A program made the translations under genes and the position numbers. The notes under the pieces were generated by a model. The model was given only the letters and a program-made list of their open reading frames with translations. It was not told the origin of the DNA and made no database searches. A stretch of 64,000 nucleotides of DNA from Subtercola frigoramans (GTDB lineage: Bacteria > Actinomycetota > Actinomycetes > Actinomycetales > Microbacteriaceae), in NCBI RefSeq assembly GCF_016907385.1, contig NZ_JAFBBU010000001.1:1116001-1180000 (forward strand). The letters run 5' to 3'. Numbering within the stretch: the stretch's first letter is position 1; each line of letters begins with the position of its first letter. Of this stretch, positions 7,763-16,302 are shown piece by piece.

Positions 7763-8893
7763 TTACTTGACGGTGGCCAAGGTGGTCTGGATCTGCGTCA
7801 GCATGTCATCGGGGATGGGAGCCGAGCCGGCGTTCTTGGCCGCGACCTTCTGGCCTACCGATGAAGCGACGAAGCCGATAAACGACTTGGTCAGTGTGGC
7901 CTGGGCAGGGTCCTTGAAGACTGTGCAGAGGATCTGGTACGAGACCAGCGGGATCGGGTATGCATCGGTCATGCCGGTCAGCTTGGTGTAGTCGATCTTC
8001 TGCGACAGGTCGCCGGTCGTGGTCGGTACAGTCGTGGCGGCGGCCGAGAACGCGGCAGTGGCGGCTTCCTGGCTGAAGGCGACCTTGTTGATCGTCGCAG
8101 CTGTGGCAGCGCCGATCGCACTGTGGTCGGCGTAACCGATCGTACCTGAGCCAGCGCCGACGGCCTGGACGACGCCAGAACCACCCTTCTGGGCGGAGAC
8201 GTTACCGGTCACGGGCCACGCGTTGCTGGCCGGGAACGTCCAGACCGTGGGAGCGTTCTGGCTGAGGAAGTTCGTGAAGTTCTGGGTGGTACCCGAACCG
8301 TCTGAACGGGCGACGGTCGTGATGGCCGTTGCCGGAAGTGTCGCGCCGGGGTTGTCGGCGACGATCGCGGGGTCGTTCCAGGTCGTGATGGCGAGCGAGA
8401 AGATCTTGGCGAGCGTCTCGGTCGACAGGTTCAGGTTGGTCACGCCGGGGAGGTTGTAGATGATCGCCACGCCGTCGAGGTAGACGGGGAGGTTCACAGC
8501 GCCGCCGGGGCCACAGATGGTCTGCGAGCTGGTCTGCTGGTCTGCCTTGAGGGGCGAGTCGGATCCGGCGAAGTCGTAGCTTCCGGCGAGGAAGTTGGTG
8601 ACGCCACCGCCGGAGCCCTGCGACTTGTCGTAGTTGACCGTGACGCCGGCGACCTGGGCGTTGTAGGCGGTGACCCAGGCGTTCTCGGCGTTGGCCTGGG
8701 CGCTCGACCCGCCGGCCGTGACGGTGCCTTTGAGCGTGGTGTCGAGCGTGGGGCCGGCAACTCCTGCTGAAGCGGAGCTGCTGGGCGAGGTGGTGCTCGA
8801 TCCGCTTGTCGTACCAGACGATGAGCACGCGGAGAGCGCGAGGGCGGCTGCCATGAAGACAGCTCCTGTCGCGGCCACATTCTTGAACTTCAC
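7763..8893 (-). CDS. pstS: Phosphate-binding lipoprotein PstS
   Basis: A 376-residue lipoprotein from a GTG at 8893, preceded by GAAGGG at a six-base spacing. The signal peptide ends in lipobox LSAC with the modified Cys at residue 23. A Ser/Thr-rich tether follows, then the phosphate-binding fold with GTVTAGGSSAQANAENAWV, KSQGSGGGVTNFL and VARSDGSGTTQNF, whose Ser/Gly loops contact phosphate in the family. The protein captures phosphate outside the membrane and hands it to PstC/PstA. The frame is open further upstream, but that part overlaps the PHO-type repeat and is not coding. Confidence 0.94.
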   Translation of the reverse strand: MKFKNVAATGAVFMAAALALSACSSSGTTSGSSTTSPSSSASAGVAGPTLDTTLKGTVTAGGSSAQANAENAWVTAYNAQVAGVTVNYDKSQGSGGGVTNFLAGSYDFAGSDSPLKADQQTSSQTICGPGGAVNLPVYLDGVAIIYNLPGVTNLNLSTETLAKIFSLAITTWNDPAIVADNPGATLPATAITTVARSDGSGTTQNFTNFLSQNAPTVWTFPASNAWPVTGNVSAQKGGSGVVQAVGAGSGTIGYADHSAIGAATAATINKVAFSQEAATAAFSAAATTVPTTTGDLSQKIDYTKLTGMTDAYPIPLVSYQILCTVFKDPAQATLTKSFIGFVASSVGQKVAAKNAGSAPIPDDMLTQIQTTLATVK

Positions 8894-9012
8894 TGTGTTC
8901 CCTTCAATTGGGGGTAGTCCATCGCTGGCCGCAAGTGATCGGGAGCGGCAGCCGACGGGGCCGGTGCAGGCCCTTAGCGAAGGTACGCCGAAGGCGTGAC
9001 CACGTTCCTCCC

Positions 9013-9034
9013 GGGAGGTGAACGGAAGGTTAAC
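9013..9034 (-). promoter_or_regulatory. PHO-type direct repeat upstream of pstS
   Basis: On the minus strand two contiguous 11-base units, GTTAACCTTCC and GTTCACCTCCC, lie about 120 bases before the pstS start. This matches the PHO-box layout known from Streptomyces PhoP (11-base units beginning GTTCACC). Here the likely binder is RegX3, encoded in this window. Nothing resembling a third unit flanks it. Confidence 0.7.
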
Positions 9035-9082
9035 GGCGGGCGACGAAATGGTCTGCGGAGGGCCTGGGACGGGCATCCATCG

Positions 9083-10015
9083 TCAGGCCAGTTGCGGCAC
9101 GTGTGTCTCGATCGCGATGATGCCGGAGCCGGGTTTGTCGACGGAGAGGTGCAGCACGCTGAACCCGGCAACGGGCAGATCACCGGCCCGGGTGAGCGAG
9201 GCCTGGCGTGTGCCGCCTGCAGCCAGGCCGACTTCGCGAACGATCTCCGGGAGCACCGGCCCGTGTGCGCACACGATCGCGCTCGTGAGCTTGCGCACCC
9301 GTTTCGCAACGATGTGACGCACGTCGCTGGTGCCTTCTTCGAAGGCGTCCTGGCTGATGAGGTTCGTCTTCCGCACGCGGATCTCGGTCGACTCCGAGAA
9401 CGGCGTGACGGTTTCGATACAGCGTCTCGCGGTACTGCTGACAACCACGCCGGGGCCGAAGGCCCGAAGCGCGGGAACGATCACGTTCGCCTCTGTGCGC
9501 CCCCGATGCGTCAGTGGCCTGAGGGAATCCGGGCCATCGAAATCCGACCCGGGAATGGTCTTGGCGTGCCTCAGCGCGATGATCGCGAAGGTGCGCGAGA
9601 CTCCCTGGTCGATGAGCAGCTGGAAACGCTCCAGTACTTCGACGTCACGTTCGTAGGTCAGGGCCTTCTTCGCCTTGCGCAGGGACATCCACTCGCACCC
9701 CGCGACCTCGACGCCGGGCGTGAACGTCGACGATGCGTGCGCTTCGGGGCTGACTTCTGCTGCCCAGTAGTAGACGACCTTGTCGCGGTTGTTGGGCATC
9801 GTGTAGCTGGTGACACCGAGGGGAACGCCGAGGTCGACAGTCAGGCCGGTCTCTTCGAGAACCTCACGGACTGCGGTTTCGGGCAACGTCTCACCGGCCT
9901 CGACCTTGCCCTTGGGCAGGGAGACGTCATTGCGCTGGCCGCGATGGATCACCAGGATCCGGAGCTTGCCGCTGTCGAATCGCCAACAGACCGCCCCTGC
10001 CGCGTAGATCGTCAT
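9083..10015 (-). CDS. mutT1: MutT1-type NUDIX hydrolase fused to a histidine phosphatase domain
   Basis: A 310-residue two-domain protein. Residues about 1-140 are a NUDIX hydrolase whose box starts GKVEAGE and continues to REVLEETG. Residues about 145-310 are a histidine-phosphatase (SixA-like) domain with ALRHAKT supplying the catalytic His and CAHGPVLPE the second one. Mycobacterial MutT1 has the same fusion and hydrolyses 8-oxo-GTP/dGTP and diadenosine polyphosphates. It follows ppk1 by 28 bases in the same order as in mycobacteria, so the two are probably one operon under the PHO-type promoter. Sanitation of oxidised nucleotides is inferred from the family. Confidence 0.9.
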   Translation of the reverse strand: MTIYAAGAVCWRFDSGKLRILVIHRGQRNDVSLPKGKVEAGETLPETAVREVLEETGLTVDLGVPLGVTSYTMPNNRDKVVYYWAAEVSPEAHASSTFTPGVEVAGCEWMSLRKAKKALTYERDVEVLERFQLLIDQGVSRTFAIIALRHAKTIPGSDFDGPDSLRPLTHRGRTEANVIVPALRAFGPGVVVSSTARRCIETVTPFSESTEIRVRKTNLISQDAFEEGTSDVRHIVAKRVRKLTSAIVCAHGPVLPEIVREVGLAAGGTRQASLTRAGDLPVAGFSVLHLSVDKPGSGIIAIETHVPQLA

Positions 10016-10043
10016 TTCGCGTCACCCGCCAGTACGATCCGGC

Positions 10044-12224
10044 TCAACGCAGAATTCCCGGCCGCTTGCGGCGCGAAGTGAGGTGCATCAGGCGATCCTG
10101 GAGGTCGATGAGGGGTTCTCCCGATTCACTCGTCGTGTGTCTGGTCCACTCACCATCACTGTCGAGCCACCACGAGGTGACGGTGTCTGACATTGCCAGT
10201 TCGAAGAGCGAGTGGATCTCCTTGAGGTGGTCGGGTGCGACCAAGCGCACGAGCGCCTCGATGCGGCGGTCGAGGTTGCGGTGCATCATGTCCGAACTCC
10301 CGATGAACACCTGAGGGTCACCATTGTTCGCGAACGAGAAGATGCGGGAGTGTTCGAGGTACCTGCCCAGGATCGACCGAACCCTGATGTTCTCGCTGAG
10401 CTCCGGGACCCCCGGTTTGATGCCGCAGATTCCGCGCACCCAGATGTCGATCGGCACTCCGGCCTGGCTTGCACGATAGAGGGCGTCGATGATCGCCTCG
10501 TCGACGATGGAGTTCAGTTTGATCTGGATGCCAGAGGGCAGGCCGAGCGAGGCGTTGGTCGCCTCCTGGGCGATGCGCTTCAGCAATCCCTTCCGCAGGT
10601 GCAGCGGGGCCACGAGAAGGCGTTTGAACTTCTTCTCGATTGCATAGCCCGAGAGTTCGTTGAACAGGCGGGTCAGGTCTTTGCCGACCTGGTCATCCAT
10701 CGTGAACAGCCCGAAGTCCTCGTAGATGCGGGAGGTCTTGGGGTTGTAGTTGCCGGTGCCGATGTGGCTGTAGTGCTTGAGCTTGCCCTTCTCGCGGCGG
10801 ACCACGAGCGCGAGTTTGCAGTGCGTCTTGAGGCCGACGAGCCCGTAGACCACGTGAACGCCGGCCTTCTCGAGCTTGCGTGCCCACGAGATGTTCGCCT
10901 GTTCGTCGAAGCGGGCCTTGATCTCGACGAGGGCGAGCACCTGCTTTCCCGACTCAGCGGCATCGATCAGGGCTTCGACGATCGGGCTGTCACCGCTGGT
11001 TCGATACAGCGTCTGCTTGATGGCGAGGACGTCGGGGTCGGCCGCGGCCTGCTCCAGGAAGGCCTGCACGCTCGTGGCGAACGATTCGTACGGGTGGTGC
11101 ACCAGGATGTCCTGGCGGGCGATGGCCTTGAAGATGTCGGGACGAGCATTCGGCTCCGGCGGCAGCAGGAAGACGTTCGTCGTCGGCACGTGCTTGGGGT
11201 ACTTGAGGTCGGGGCGTTCGATCTTGCTCAGTTCGAACAGGCCGCCGAGGTCGAGGGGGGCCGGCAGACGATAGACCTCCTGTTCGGTGACATCGAGTTC
11301 ACGCACGATCAGACCGAGGGTCACATCATCCATGTCTTCGGTGATCTCGAGGCGGATGGGTGGGCCGAAGCGGCGCTTCAGGAGCTCCTTCTCGAGCGCC
11401 TGGATGAGATTCTCTGTGTCGTCCTCTTCGATTTCGACGTCTTCGTTGCGGGTGACTCTGAAGACGTGGTGCTCGAGCACCTCCATGCCGGGGAAGAGGT
11501 GGCTCAGGTGATTGGCGATCAGGTCTTCGAGGCTGATGAACCGCACGTTCTTCGTGCGCTCCCGGGTGTCGACACGCACGAACCGCGGCAGCACCTGCGG
11601 CACCTTGAGACGAGCGAACTCCTGCCTCTCGGATTTCGGGTTGCGCACGCGCACCGACAGGTTGAGTGAAAGCCCGGAGATGTAGGGGAACGGGTGTGCG
11701 GGGTCGACGGCGAGCGGCATCAGCACCGGAAAGATCTCGTCGCTGAAGACCTCGGTCAAGCGATCTCTCTCGGCCTGGTCGAGTGAGTCCCATGTGACGA
11801 TGTGCACGCCCGCCTCGTCGAGAGCGGGCTTCACGAGGGCCTGGTAGGCCTTGGCGTGGCGCTCCTGCAGCTCATGCACGACAAGGGAGATGTCGTCGAG
11901 CACGTCTTGCGGGGTGCGGCCGATGTTGGTCGGCACGGCGAGGCCGGTGACGATGCGGCGCTTGAGACCGGCGACCCGGACCATGAAGAATTCGTCGAGG
12001 TTGCTGGCGAAGATCGCGAGAAAGTTCGAGCGTTCGAGCACCGGGATCGACTCGTCTTCGGCGAGTTCGAGCACGCGCCTGTTGAACGCGAGCCAGCTCA
12101 GCTCGCGGTCGAGGTACCGACCTTCCGGCAATGCCGGGTCGTCGGGGTCTTCGATGATTTCGAAGTCGTCGTCCAGGTAATCGCTGCCCACACCTGCGTC
12201 GAGGGTGATGTTGTCGCCGTCCAT
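10044..12224 (-). CDS. ppk: Polyphosphate kinase PPK1
   Basis: A 726-residue enzyme with the PPK1 domain order: N-terminal helical domain ([20 protein letters not shown] and [13 protein letters not shown]), head domain, and two phospholipase-D-like catalytic domains. [12 protein letters not shown] carries the autophosphorylated His and [12 protein letters not shown] the second catalytic segment. It reversibly transfers the ATP gamma-phosphate to polyphosphate. An acidic stretch (residues about 10-35) precedes the family core. The start at 12224 lies six bases after a -10-like CATGAT, and a PHO-type repeat overlaps the -35 position. Confidence 0.96.
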   Translation of the reverse strand: MDGDNITLDAGVGSDYLDDDFEIIEDPDDPALPEGRYLDRELSWLAFNRRVLELAEDESIPVLERSNFLAIFASNLDEFFMVRVAGLKRRIVTGLAVPTNIGRTPQDVLDDISLVVHELQERHAKAYQALVKPALDEAGVHIVTWDSLDQAERDRLTEVFSDEIFPVLMPLAVDPAHPFPYISGLSLNLSVRVRNPKSERQEFARLKVPQVLPRFVRVDTRERTKNVRFISLEDLIANHLSHLFPGMEVLEHHVFRVTRNEDVEIEEDDTENLIQALEKELLKRRFGPPIRLEITEDMDDVTLGLIVRELDVTEQEVYRLPAPLDLGGLFELSKIERPDLKYPKHVPTTNVFLLPPEPNARPDIFKAIARQDILVHHPYESFATSVQAFLEQAAADPDVLAIKQTLYRTSGDSPIVEALIDAAESGKQVLALVEIKARFDEQANISWARKLEKAGVHVVYGLVGLKTHCKLALVVRREKGKLKHYSHIGTGNYNPKTSRIYEDFGLFTMDDQVGKDLTRLFNELSGYAIEKKFKRLLVAPLHLRKGLLKRIAQEATNASLGLPSGIQIKLNSIVDEAIIDALYRASQAGVPIDIWVRGICGIKPGVPELSENIRVRSILGRYLEHSRIFSFANNGDPQVFIGSSDMMHRNLDRRIEALVRLVAPDHLKEIHSLFELAMSDTVTSWWLDSDGEWTRHTTSESGEPLIDLQDRLMHLTSRRKRPGILR

Positions 12225-12230
12225 CCCATC

Positions 12231-12276
12231 ATCATGTCACTCGCAGGCAAACCGTGAGAGTAAACGGCCTGTGAAC
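12231..12276 (-). promoter_or_regulatory. ppk promoter with overlapping PHO-type repeat
   Basis: On the minus strand, units GTTCACAGGCC (12276-12266) and GTTTACTCTCA (12265-12255) form an 11-base direct repeat. A -10-like CATGAT (12236-12231) follows, then six bases and the ppk ATG. The second unit falls where the -35 box would be, as expected for an activator that replaces -35 contacts. Confidence 0.6.
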
Positions 12277-12306
12277 GACTCCCGATGGGGGCCGGCGAGA
12301 CGGTGG

Positions 12307-13254
12307 TCAGACCGTGCGGCGGTACTGCACATCCACGGTGAAGTCGGTGAATCCAAGGCTGCGATAGAGGGCCACGGCAGAAGGATTCTCTTCGTCGACG
12401 TAGAGTGCGGCGACGGTGCACCCGCGATCGCGCAGGCGTTCGAGCCCGGCGTACATCAGCCGGCGCCCGAGCCCTCTGCCGGCTTCGGCGGAGTCGACCC
12501 CGATCACGTAGATCTCTCCGACGGCCGGGTCTTCGGGGTCGATCTTCAGCCAGTTGTACCCGATCATCACTGCTTCGGCAGAACGGGCGACGAGAAAGTC
12601 GTCCGCCTCGAACCAGGGTTCGTCCATTCGGGCGTGCAGATCGTCGACGGTCAGTCGACCCTGTTCCGGATGCCCGGCGAACACTCGCGCGTTCAGCTCA
12701 ACCCATTCGGCGTCGTCGTCTCCGGGCCGGAACGCAGCGATGTGCGCCGTCGCTTCGCCGTCTTGCTGGTTGAGTAGCGCGGCTTTGCCGTGCGGATCGA
12801 AACCGGTAACACGCGGGGGTTTCGATCCGCCGCGATCCGCGAGGTTGTTCGACCGGCGCGCATCCAGCGGCATGCGCAGCTGTAGCAGGTTGCGGATCGC
12901 GGTGAAACCGTGCGTCGCGGCGAGTCGCCGGCTTGCGGGGTGATCGCCGTGCGCCCACGCGTACGCGGGAGTGGCTTCGGTGAGCACACGCTCGAGGAGT
13001 TCGGTCCCGTATCCGCGTCGCCGAGAGGCCGGATCGACGACGAGTTCGAGGCTGTCGTCGCTGACAGCGGCCACCGCGACCAGGGTCTCGCCCGCGAAAG
13101 CGGTGTGGAGGCGGATGGCGCCCGAACGGGCATCCAGCATCGCCTGGTCGTTGAAGGGCGGCTGGCCGTCGGATTTGGCTGCCCGAGCTGCCAGAGCCTC
13201 GGCTTCGCTGAACGCGAAGTGGTCGGCCGGGTCAGGCGTTTCGAGCCTGAGCAA
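12307..13254 (-). CDS. mshD: Mycothiol synthase MshD
   Basis: A 315-residue double GNAT acetyltransferase. The N-terminal acetyl-CoA loop is [14 protein letters not shown] and the C-terminal one is [16 protein letters not shown], with the ending [20 protein letters not shown] typical of MshD. It makes mycothiol by acetylating Cys-GlcN-Ins. The TTG at 13254 gives the usual length and overlaps the glnR end by 23 bases; the glnR-mshD order matches mycobacteria. A palindromic repetitive element lies in frame in the linker between the two GNAT domains (about residues 133-163), adding a loop that reads [20 protein letters not shown]. Confidence 0.93.
   Translation of the reverse strand: MLRLETPDPADHFAFSEAEALAARAAKSDGQPPFNDQAMLDARSGAIRLHTAFAGETLVAVAAVSDDSLELVVDPASRRRGYGTELLERVLTEATPAYAWAHGDHPASRRLAATHGFTAIRNLLQLRMPLDARRSNNLADRGGSKPPRVTGFDPHGKAALLNQQDGEATAHIAAFRPGDDDAEWVELNARVFAGHPEQGRLTVDDLHARMDEPWFEADDFLVARSAEAVMIGYNWLKIDPEDPAVGEIYVIGVDSAEAGRGLGRRLMYAGLERLRDRGCTVAALYVDEENPSAVALYRSLGFTDFTVDVQYRRTV
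12769..12855. repeat. Palindromic repetitive element inside mshD
   Basis: GGTTGAGTAG at 12769 runs to ATCGAAACC at about 12804. After about 14 bases a roughly inverted copy starts at GGTTTCGATCC (12819). The same paired arrangement occurs at 21995-22089 and single copies at 19116 and 37757. Here the element is translated in frame as part of mshD. Confidence 0.7.
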
Positions 13255-13924
13255 GGCGATCGTTCTCGTCTTCGAAGAAGTTGAAGCGGTAGCCGACGTT
13301 TCGAACGGTGCCGATGAGCGATTCGAGGTCGCCGAGCTTGGCCCGCAGGCGCCTGACGTGCACGTCGACCGTGCGGGTGCCACCGAAGTAGTCGTACCCC
13401 CAGACCTCGCTGAGCAACTGCTCGCGGGTGAACACGCGTGACGGGTTCAAAGCGAAGAAGCGCAGGAGTTCGAACTCCTTGAAGGTCAGGTCGAGCGGCC
13501 GGCCGTGAACCCGCGCGGAGTAGCTGGCTTCGTCGATGACGACGCCCGAGGCCTGGATCTTCGACGAGGACTGCTCCTGCACCTGCCGCCCGATGGCGAG
13601 CCGGATGCGCGTGTCGACCTCTGCCGGGCCGGCCGACTCGAGCAGCACGTCTGCCGCGCCCCACTCGGCGCTGACGGCGGTCAGGCCACCCTCGGTGAGA
13701 ATGAGCACGATCGGCACCCCGATGCCTGTTGTCTTCAGGATCTTGCACAGTGACCGGGCGCTCGCGAGGTCGCGACGGGCGTCGATGAAGATCAGGTCGC
13801 AGTTGGGAGTGTTCACCAACTGTGCCGCTTCGGCAGGGATCTGCCTGGTGCGGTGACTGAGCAAAGAGAGCGCGGGAAGCACCTCTTTGTCGACCGCAGA
13901 GGTCAGGATCAACAACTGCGCCAC
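13232..13924 (-). CDS. glnR: GlnR-type orphan response regulator
   Basis: A 230-residue OmpR/PhoB-type regulator. The receiver half (residues about 1-115) keeps the core [17 protein letters not shown], where Asp is present, but lacks the usual acidic pair and conserved Lys surroundings, as in GlnR proteins that act without a kinase. The DNA-binding half has [20 protein letters not shown] and [20 protein letters not shown], nearly identical to mycobacterial GlnR. It controls nitrogen assimilation genes. GGAGGATCT precedes the GTG start at 13924 and TAGTAT upstream could be its -10. mshD follows with an overlap. Confidence 0.9.
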   Translation of the reverse strand: MAQLLILTSAVDKEVLPALSLLSHRTRQIPAEAAQLVNTPNCDLIFIDARRDLASARSLCKILKTTGIGVPIVLILTEGGLTAVSAEWGAADVLLESAGPAEVDTRIRLAIGRQVQEQSSSKIQASGVVIDEASYSARVHGRPLDLTFKEFELLRFFALNPSRVFTREQLLSEVWGYDYFGGTRTVDVHVRRLRAKLGDLESLIGTVRNVGYRFNFFEDENDRLAQARNA

Positions 13925-14001
13925 AGAGATCCTCCAGATATTGCCTGTCGCAATACTAGCGCGCCGACCAGAATCCCATTCGCATCGGGCACAATGGTGC
14001 T

Positions 14002-14277
14002 GTGGTTATCGAGCAAAAGGGCATCCTCCTGGCCAGGAGCGTGGTGCCGGTGTGGCTTCTCGCGCTCGTGGGCGCGGTGCTGGTTGGCGTCTTCTCGCCA
14101 CCGGCGCAGTACTTCGTGTACCTCCCTGCGGTGCTCGGTGCACTCGTGATCGTGACGTTCATTGTGCAGCTGGCGTTCACGCATCCAGAGGGCTTCGTCG
14201 ACAGGGTCGCTGCGGGCGTGGCCGGTTCGTTCGTCATCCTGGGGCTGGCCACAGCGGTTCTTGCACTGGTCTCCTGA
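14002..14277 (+). CDS. Small three-helix membrane protein, unknown function
   Basis: A 91-residue protein with three hydrophobic segments: about residues 15-33 ([18 protein letters not shown]), 39-58 and 68-90. It starts at a GTG six bases after a -10-like CACAAT (13990-13995), so a leaderless transcript is likely. Divergent from glnR. No motif was recognised and no function can be assigned. Confidence 0.6.
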   Translation: MVIEQKGILLARSVVPVWLLALVGAVLVGVFSPPAQYFVYLPAVLGALVIVTFIVQLAFTHPEGFVDRVAAGVAGSFVILGLATAVLALVS

Positions 14278-14376
14278 GCCCCAGGCACGCCCAGACACCT
14301 ACTTCGGCTGGCGAGAGAGCCATCCACTCTCGCACAGGGGCCCAAACGTGAGCAGAGCAACCTCTAAGATTGAGGC

Positions 14377-14490
14377 ATGTCATACGTGCCTCTTGAACTC
14401 TTCTACCTCGGGCTCCTCGGTCTCGCCGGGGTCGGCATCGCCTTCACCTCCATCGTCATCCTTCTGCGCCTGTTCCGTGGGCAGCGCTGA
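14377..14490 (+). CDS. 37-residue single-helix membrane peptide
   Basis: An ATG at 14377 opens a 37-codon frame with N-terminus MSYVPLELFYLGLLGLAG, one long hydrophobic helix and a basic end LLRLFRGQR. TAAGAT (14365-14370) lies six bases before the ATG, the leaderless spacing seen at several genes here. It ends 23 bases before the nitrobindin gene and could be co-transcribed. The coding call rests on the promoter position and the clean membrane-peptide composition. Confidence 0.5.
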   Translation: MSYVPLELFYLGLLGLAGVGIAFTSIVILLRLFRGQR

Positions 14491-14513
14491 TCTCTGCTGA
14501 CAGCGGTCACCGG

Positions 14514-15110
14514 ATGATCGACCTGCCTTCGGGGCTCCCTCCCGAGATCGTGCCACTCTCGTGGCTGCTCGGCGTCTGGGAAGGCACCGGTGTCATCGAC
14601 TATGCCGTCGGCGACGAGAAGGTCAGCCACGAATTCGGCCAGCGCATCAGCTTCAGCCATGATGGCCTCCCGTATCTGAACTACAGCTCGTATTCATGGT
14701 TGCTCGACGAGAAGCAGACGCCGCTCGTCACCGAGATGGGGTACTGGCGACTCAGCCGGCCCTCGGTCGAGGGTGACCCAGGGCCCGGAATGCTGCCGGG
14801 TGCCGACCCGCGCCCCTATGCCTCGACTGATGCCGTCGAGGGGCTCCGCAACGCCGAGGGCGGATTCGACATCGAGGTGTCGTTGCTGCACCCCGGCGGT
14901 GTCGACGAGCTCTACATCGGCCAGGTCAAGGCCGCTCGCATCGACCTCGCGACAGACGCTGTGATGCGTTCGCATTCGGCGAAGGAATACTCTGCCGCGA
15001 CTCGCATCTATGGATTGGTGTCCGGGCATCTCCTCTGGGCCTGGGACATCGCAGCGCTCGGGCAGGATCTGCGCACGCACGCCTCGGCCCGCCTCGCCAA
15101 AACAGATTGA
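14514..15110 (+). CDS. Nitrobindin (FABP-like haem-binding protein)
   Basis: A 198-residue beta-barrel protein with the family signature GxWxGxG (LLGVWEGTGVI, near residue 20) and the paired EFGQRISFSHDGLPYLNYSS. The C-terminal segment DLRTHASARL holds the His expected to ligate haem iron in mycobacterial nitrobindin. Family members bind ferric haem and isomerise peroxynitrite to nitrate. It precedes ygfZ by ten bases. In mycobacteria the two genes are also close neighbours, which supports the call. The ATG at 14514 fits the family N-terminus. Confidence 0.88.
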   Translation: MIDLPSGLPPEIVPLSWLLGVWEGTGVIDYAVGDEKVSHEFGQRISFSHDGLPYLNYSSYSWLLDEKQTPLVTEMGYWRLSRPSVEGDPGPGMLPGADPRPYASTDAVEGLRNAEGGFDIEVSLLHPGGVDELYIGQVKAARIDLATDAVMRSHSAKEYSAATRIYGLVSGHLLWAWDIAALGQDLRTHASARLAKTD

Positions 15111-15120
15111 CAGTGAACAC

Positions 15121-16296
15121 ATGACGTCACCATTTCTCGCGTTGCCCGGTGCCGTCGACTCCGGCGGTGAAGACGCCGGAGTCGCAGCGCACTACGGCAA
15201 CCCGCTGCGTGAACAACGGCTCCTGCGTGACGGTGCGATCGTCGATCTCTCGAACCGCGGGGTCATCTCGGTCTCCGGCCCCGACCGCCTGGGCTGGCTC
15301 GACTCTGTCACCAGCCAGGCGCTCAAGGGCCTTGTTGCGGGCAGTTCGACCGAAACTCTGCTGCTCGACCCCAGCGGTCACGTCGAACACGCCATCCGGG
15401 TCTTCGACGATGGGGTGACGGCCTGGCTGCTGGTGGATGCCTCGGAGACGGTCGCACTCGTGACCTGGCTCGACCGAATGAGGTTCACGCTGCGGGTCGA
15501 GGTTGTCGACCGCACCGCTGAGTTCGCCACGATCGGTTGGATGCCACCGCAGGAGCCTGCGCTGTCGGGCGCCGGCGGCGTGGGCGCCGGCATTGACAGT
15601 GCGTCGATCATCGAAGCGTTCGCCGCCGCTCCTGCAGGCATCAACCTCACCTGGAGCGATCCGTGGAATGCTGTGGCAGCCGGGGGCCACCAGTATGCCG
15701 CGGTCGAGCAGCATCCCGGCGAGGACTTCCCGTGGAGGGAGACACTTGTCGAGCGGGCCGATCTGCCCGCTCTCGTTCAGCGGGCTTCGGAACAGCACAT
15801 CGAGGTTGCAGGCGTGCTCGCCGCTGAAGCACTGCGAATCGCCGCCTGGCGCCCGCGCCTCAGCTCTGAGGCCGACGAGAAGCTGATACCCCACGAGGTC
15901 GACTGGATCCGCTCCGCCGTGCACCTCAACAAGGGCTGCTACCGGGGTCAGGAGACCGTGGCGAAGGTGCACAACCTGGGCCATCCGCCTCGGCGCCTGG
16001 TGATGTTGCATCTCGATGGCTCTGACGCGGTGCTGCCGGCGGCGGGAGATGCAGTCGTGATTCTCGATGACCCCGAGAACACGGTGGGCATCATCACTTC
16101 GAGCGCCCTGCATTTCGAGCTCGGCCCGATCGCCCTGGCCCTGGTGAAGCGGTCGACACCGGTCGACACTCTCCTCGCCGTGGCCAGCGAGTCGATCCTC
16201 GTGCCGGCTTCGCAGGAAGTCATCGTACCTCCGGAGGCGGGGGCCGCCGTCGGTCGCATTCCTCGCCTGCCGCGGCTGGGCGCCCAGCGCCGGTAG
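15121..16296 (+). CDS. ygfZ: Folate-binding protein YgfZ (GcvT-like)
   Basis: A 391-residue protein related to the glycine-cleavage T-protein fold, with the YgfZ signature KGCYRGQE (about residue 274, followed by TVAKVHNLGHPPRRL) including the conserved Cys. Earlier segments ISVSGPDRLGWLDSVTSQ and LLDPSGHVEHAIRVF are the tetrahydrofolate-binding part. YgfZ supports iron-sulfur cluster assembly or repair in a folate-dependent way. The ATG at 15121 follows the nitrobindin stop by ten bases, so the two are likely co-expressed. Confidence 0.92.
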   Translation: MTSPFLALPGAVDSGGEDAGVAAHYGNPLREQRLLRDGAIVDLSNRGVISVSGPDRLGWLDSVTSQALKGLVAGSSTETLLLDPSGHVEHAIRVFDDGVTAWLLVDASETVALVTWLDRMRFTLRVEVVDRTAEFATIGWMPPQEPALSGAGGVGAGIDSASIIEAFAAAPAGINLTWSDPWNAVAAGGHQYAAVEQHPGEDFPWRETLVERADLPALVQRASEQHIEVAGVLAAEALRIAAWRPRLSSEADEKLIPHEVDWIRSAVHLNKGCYRGQETVAKVHNLGHPPRRLVMLHLDGSDAVLPAAGDAVVILDDPENTVGIITSSALHFELGPIALALVKRSTPVDTLLAVASESILVPASQEVIVPPEAGAAVGRIPRLPRLGAQRR

Positions 16297-16302
16297 GGCT
16301 GA

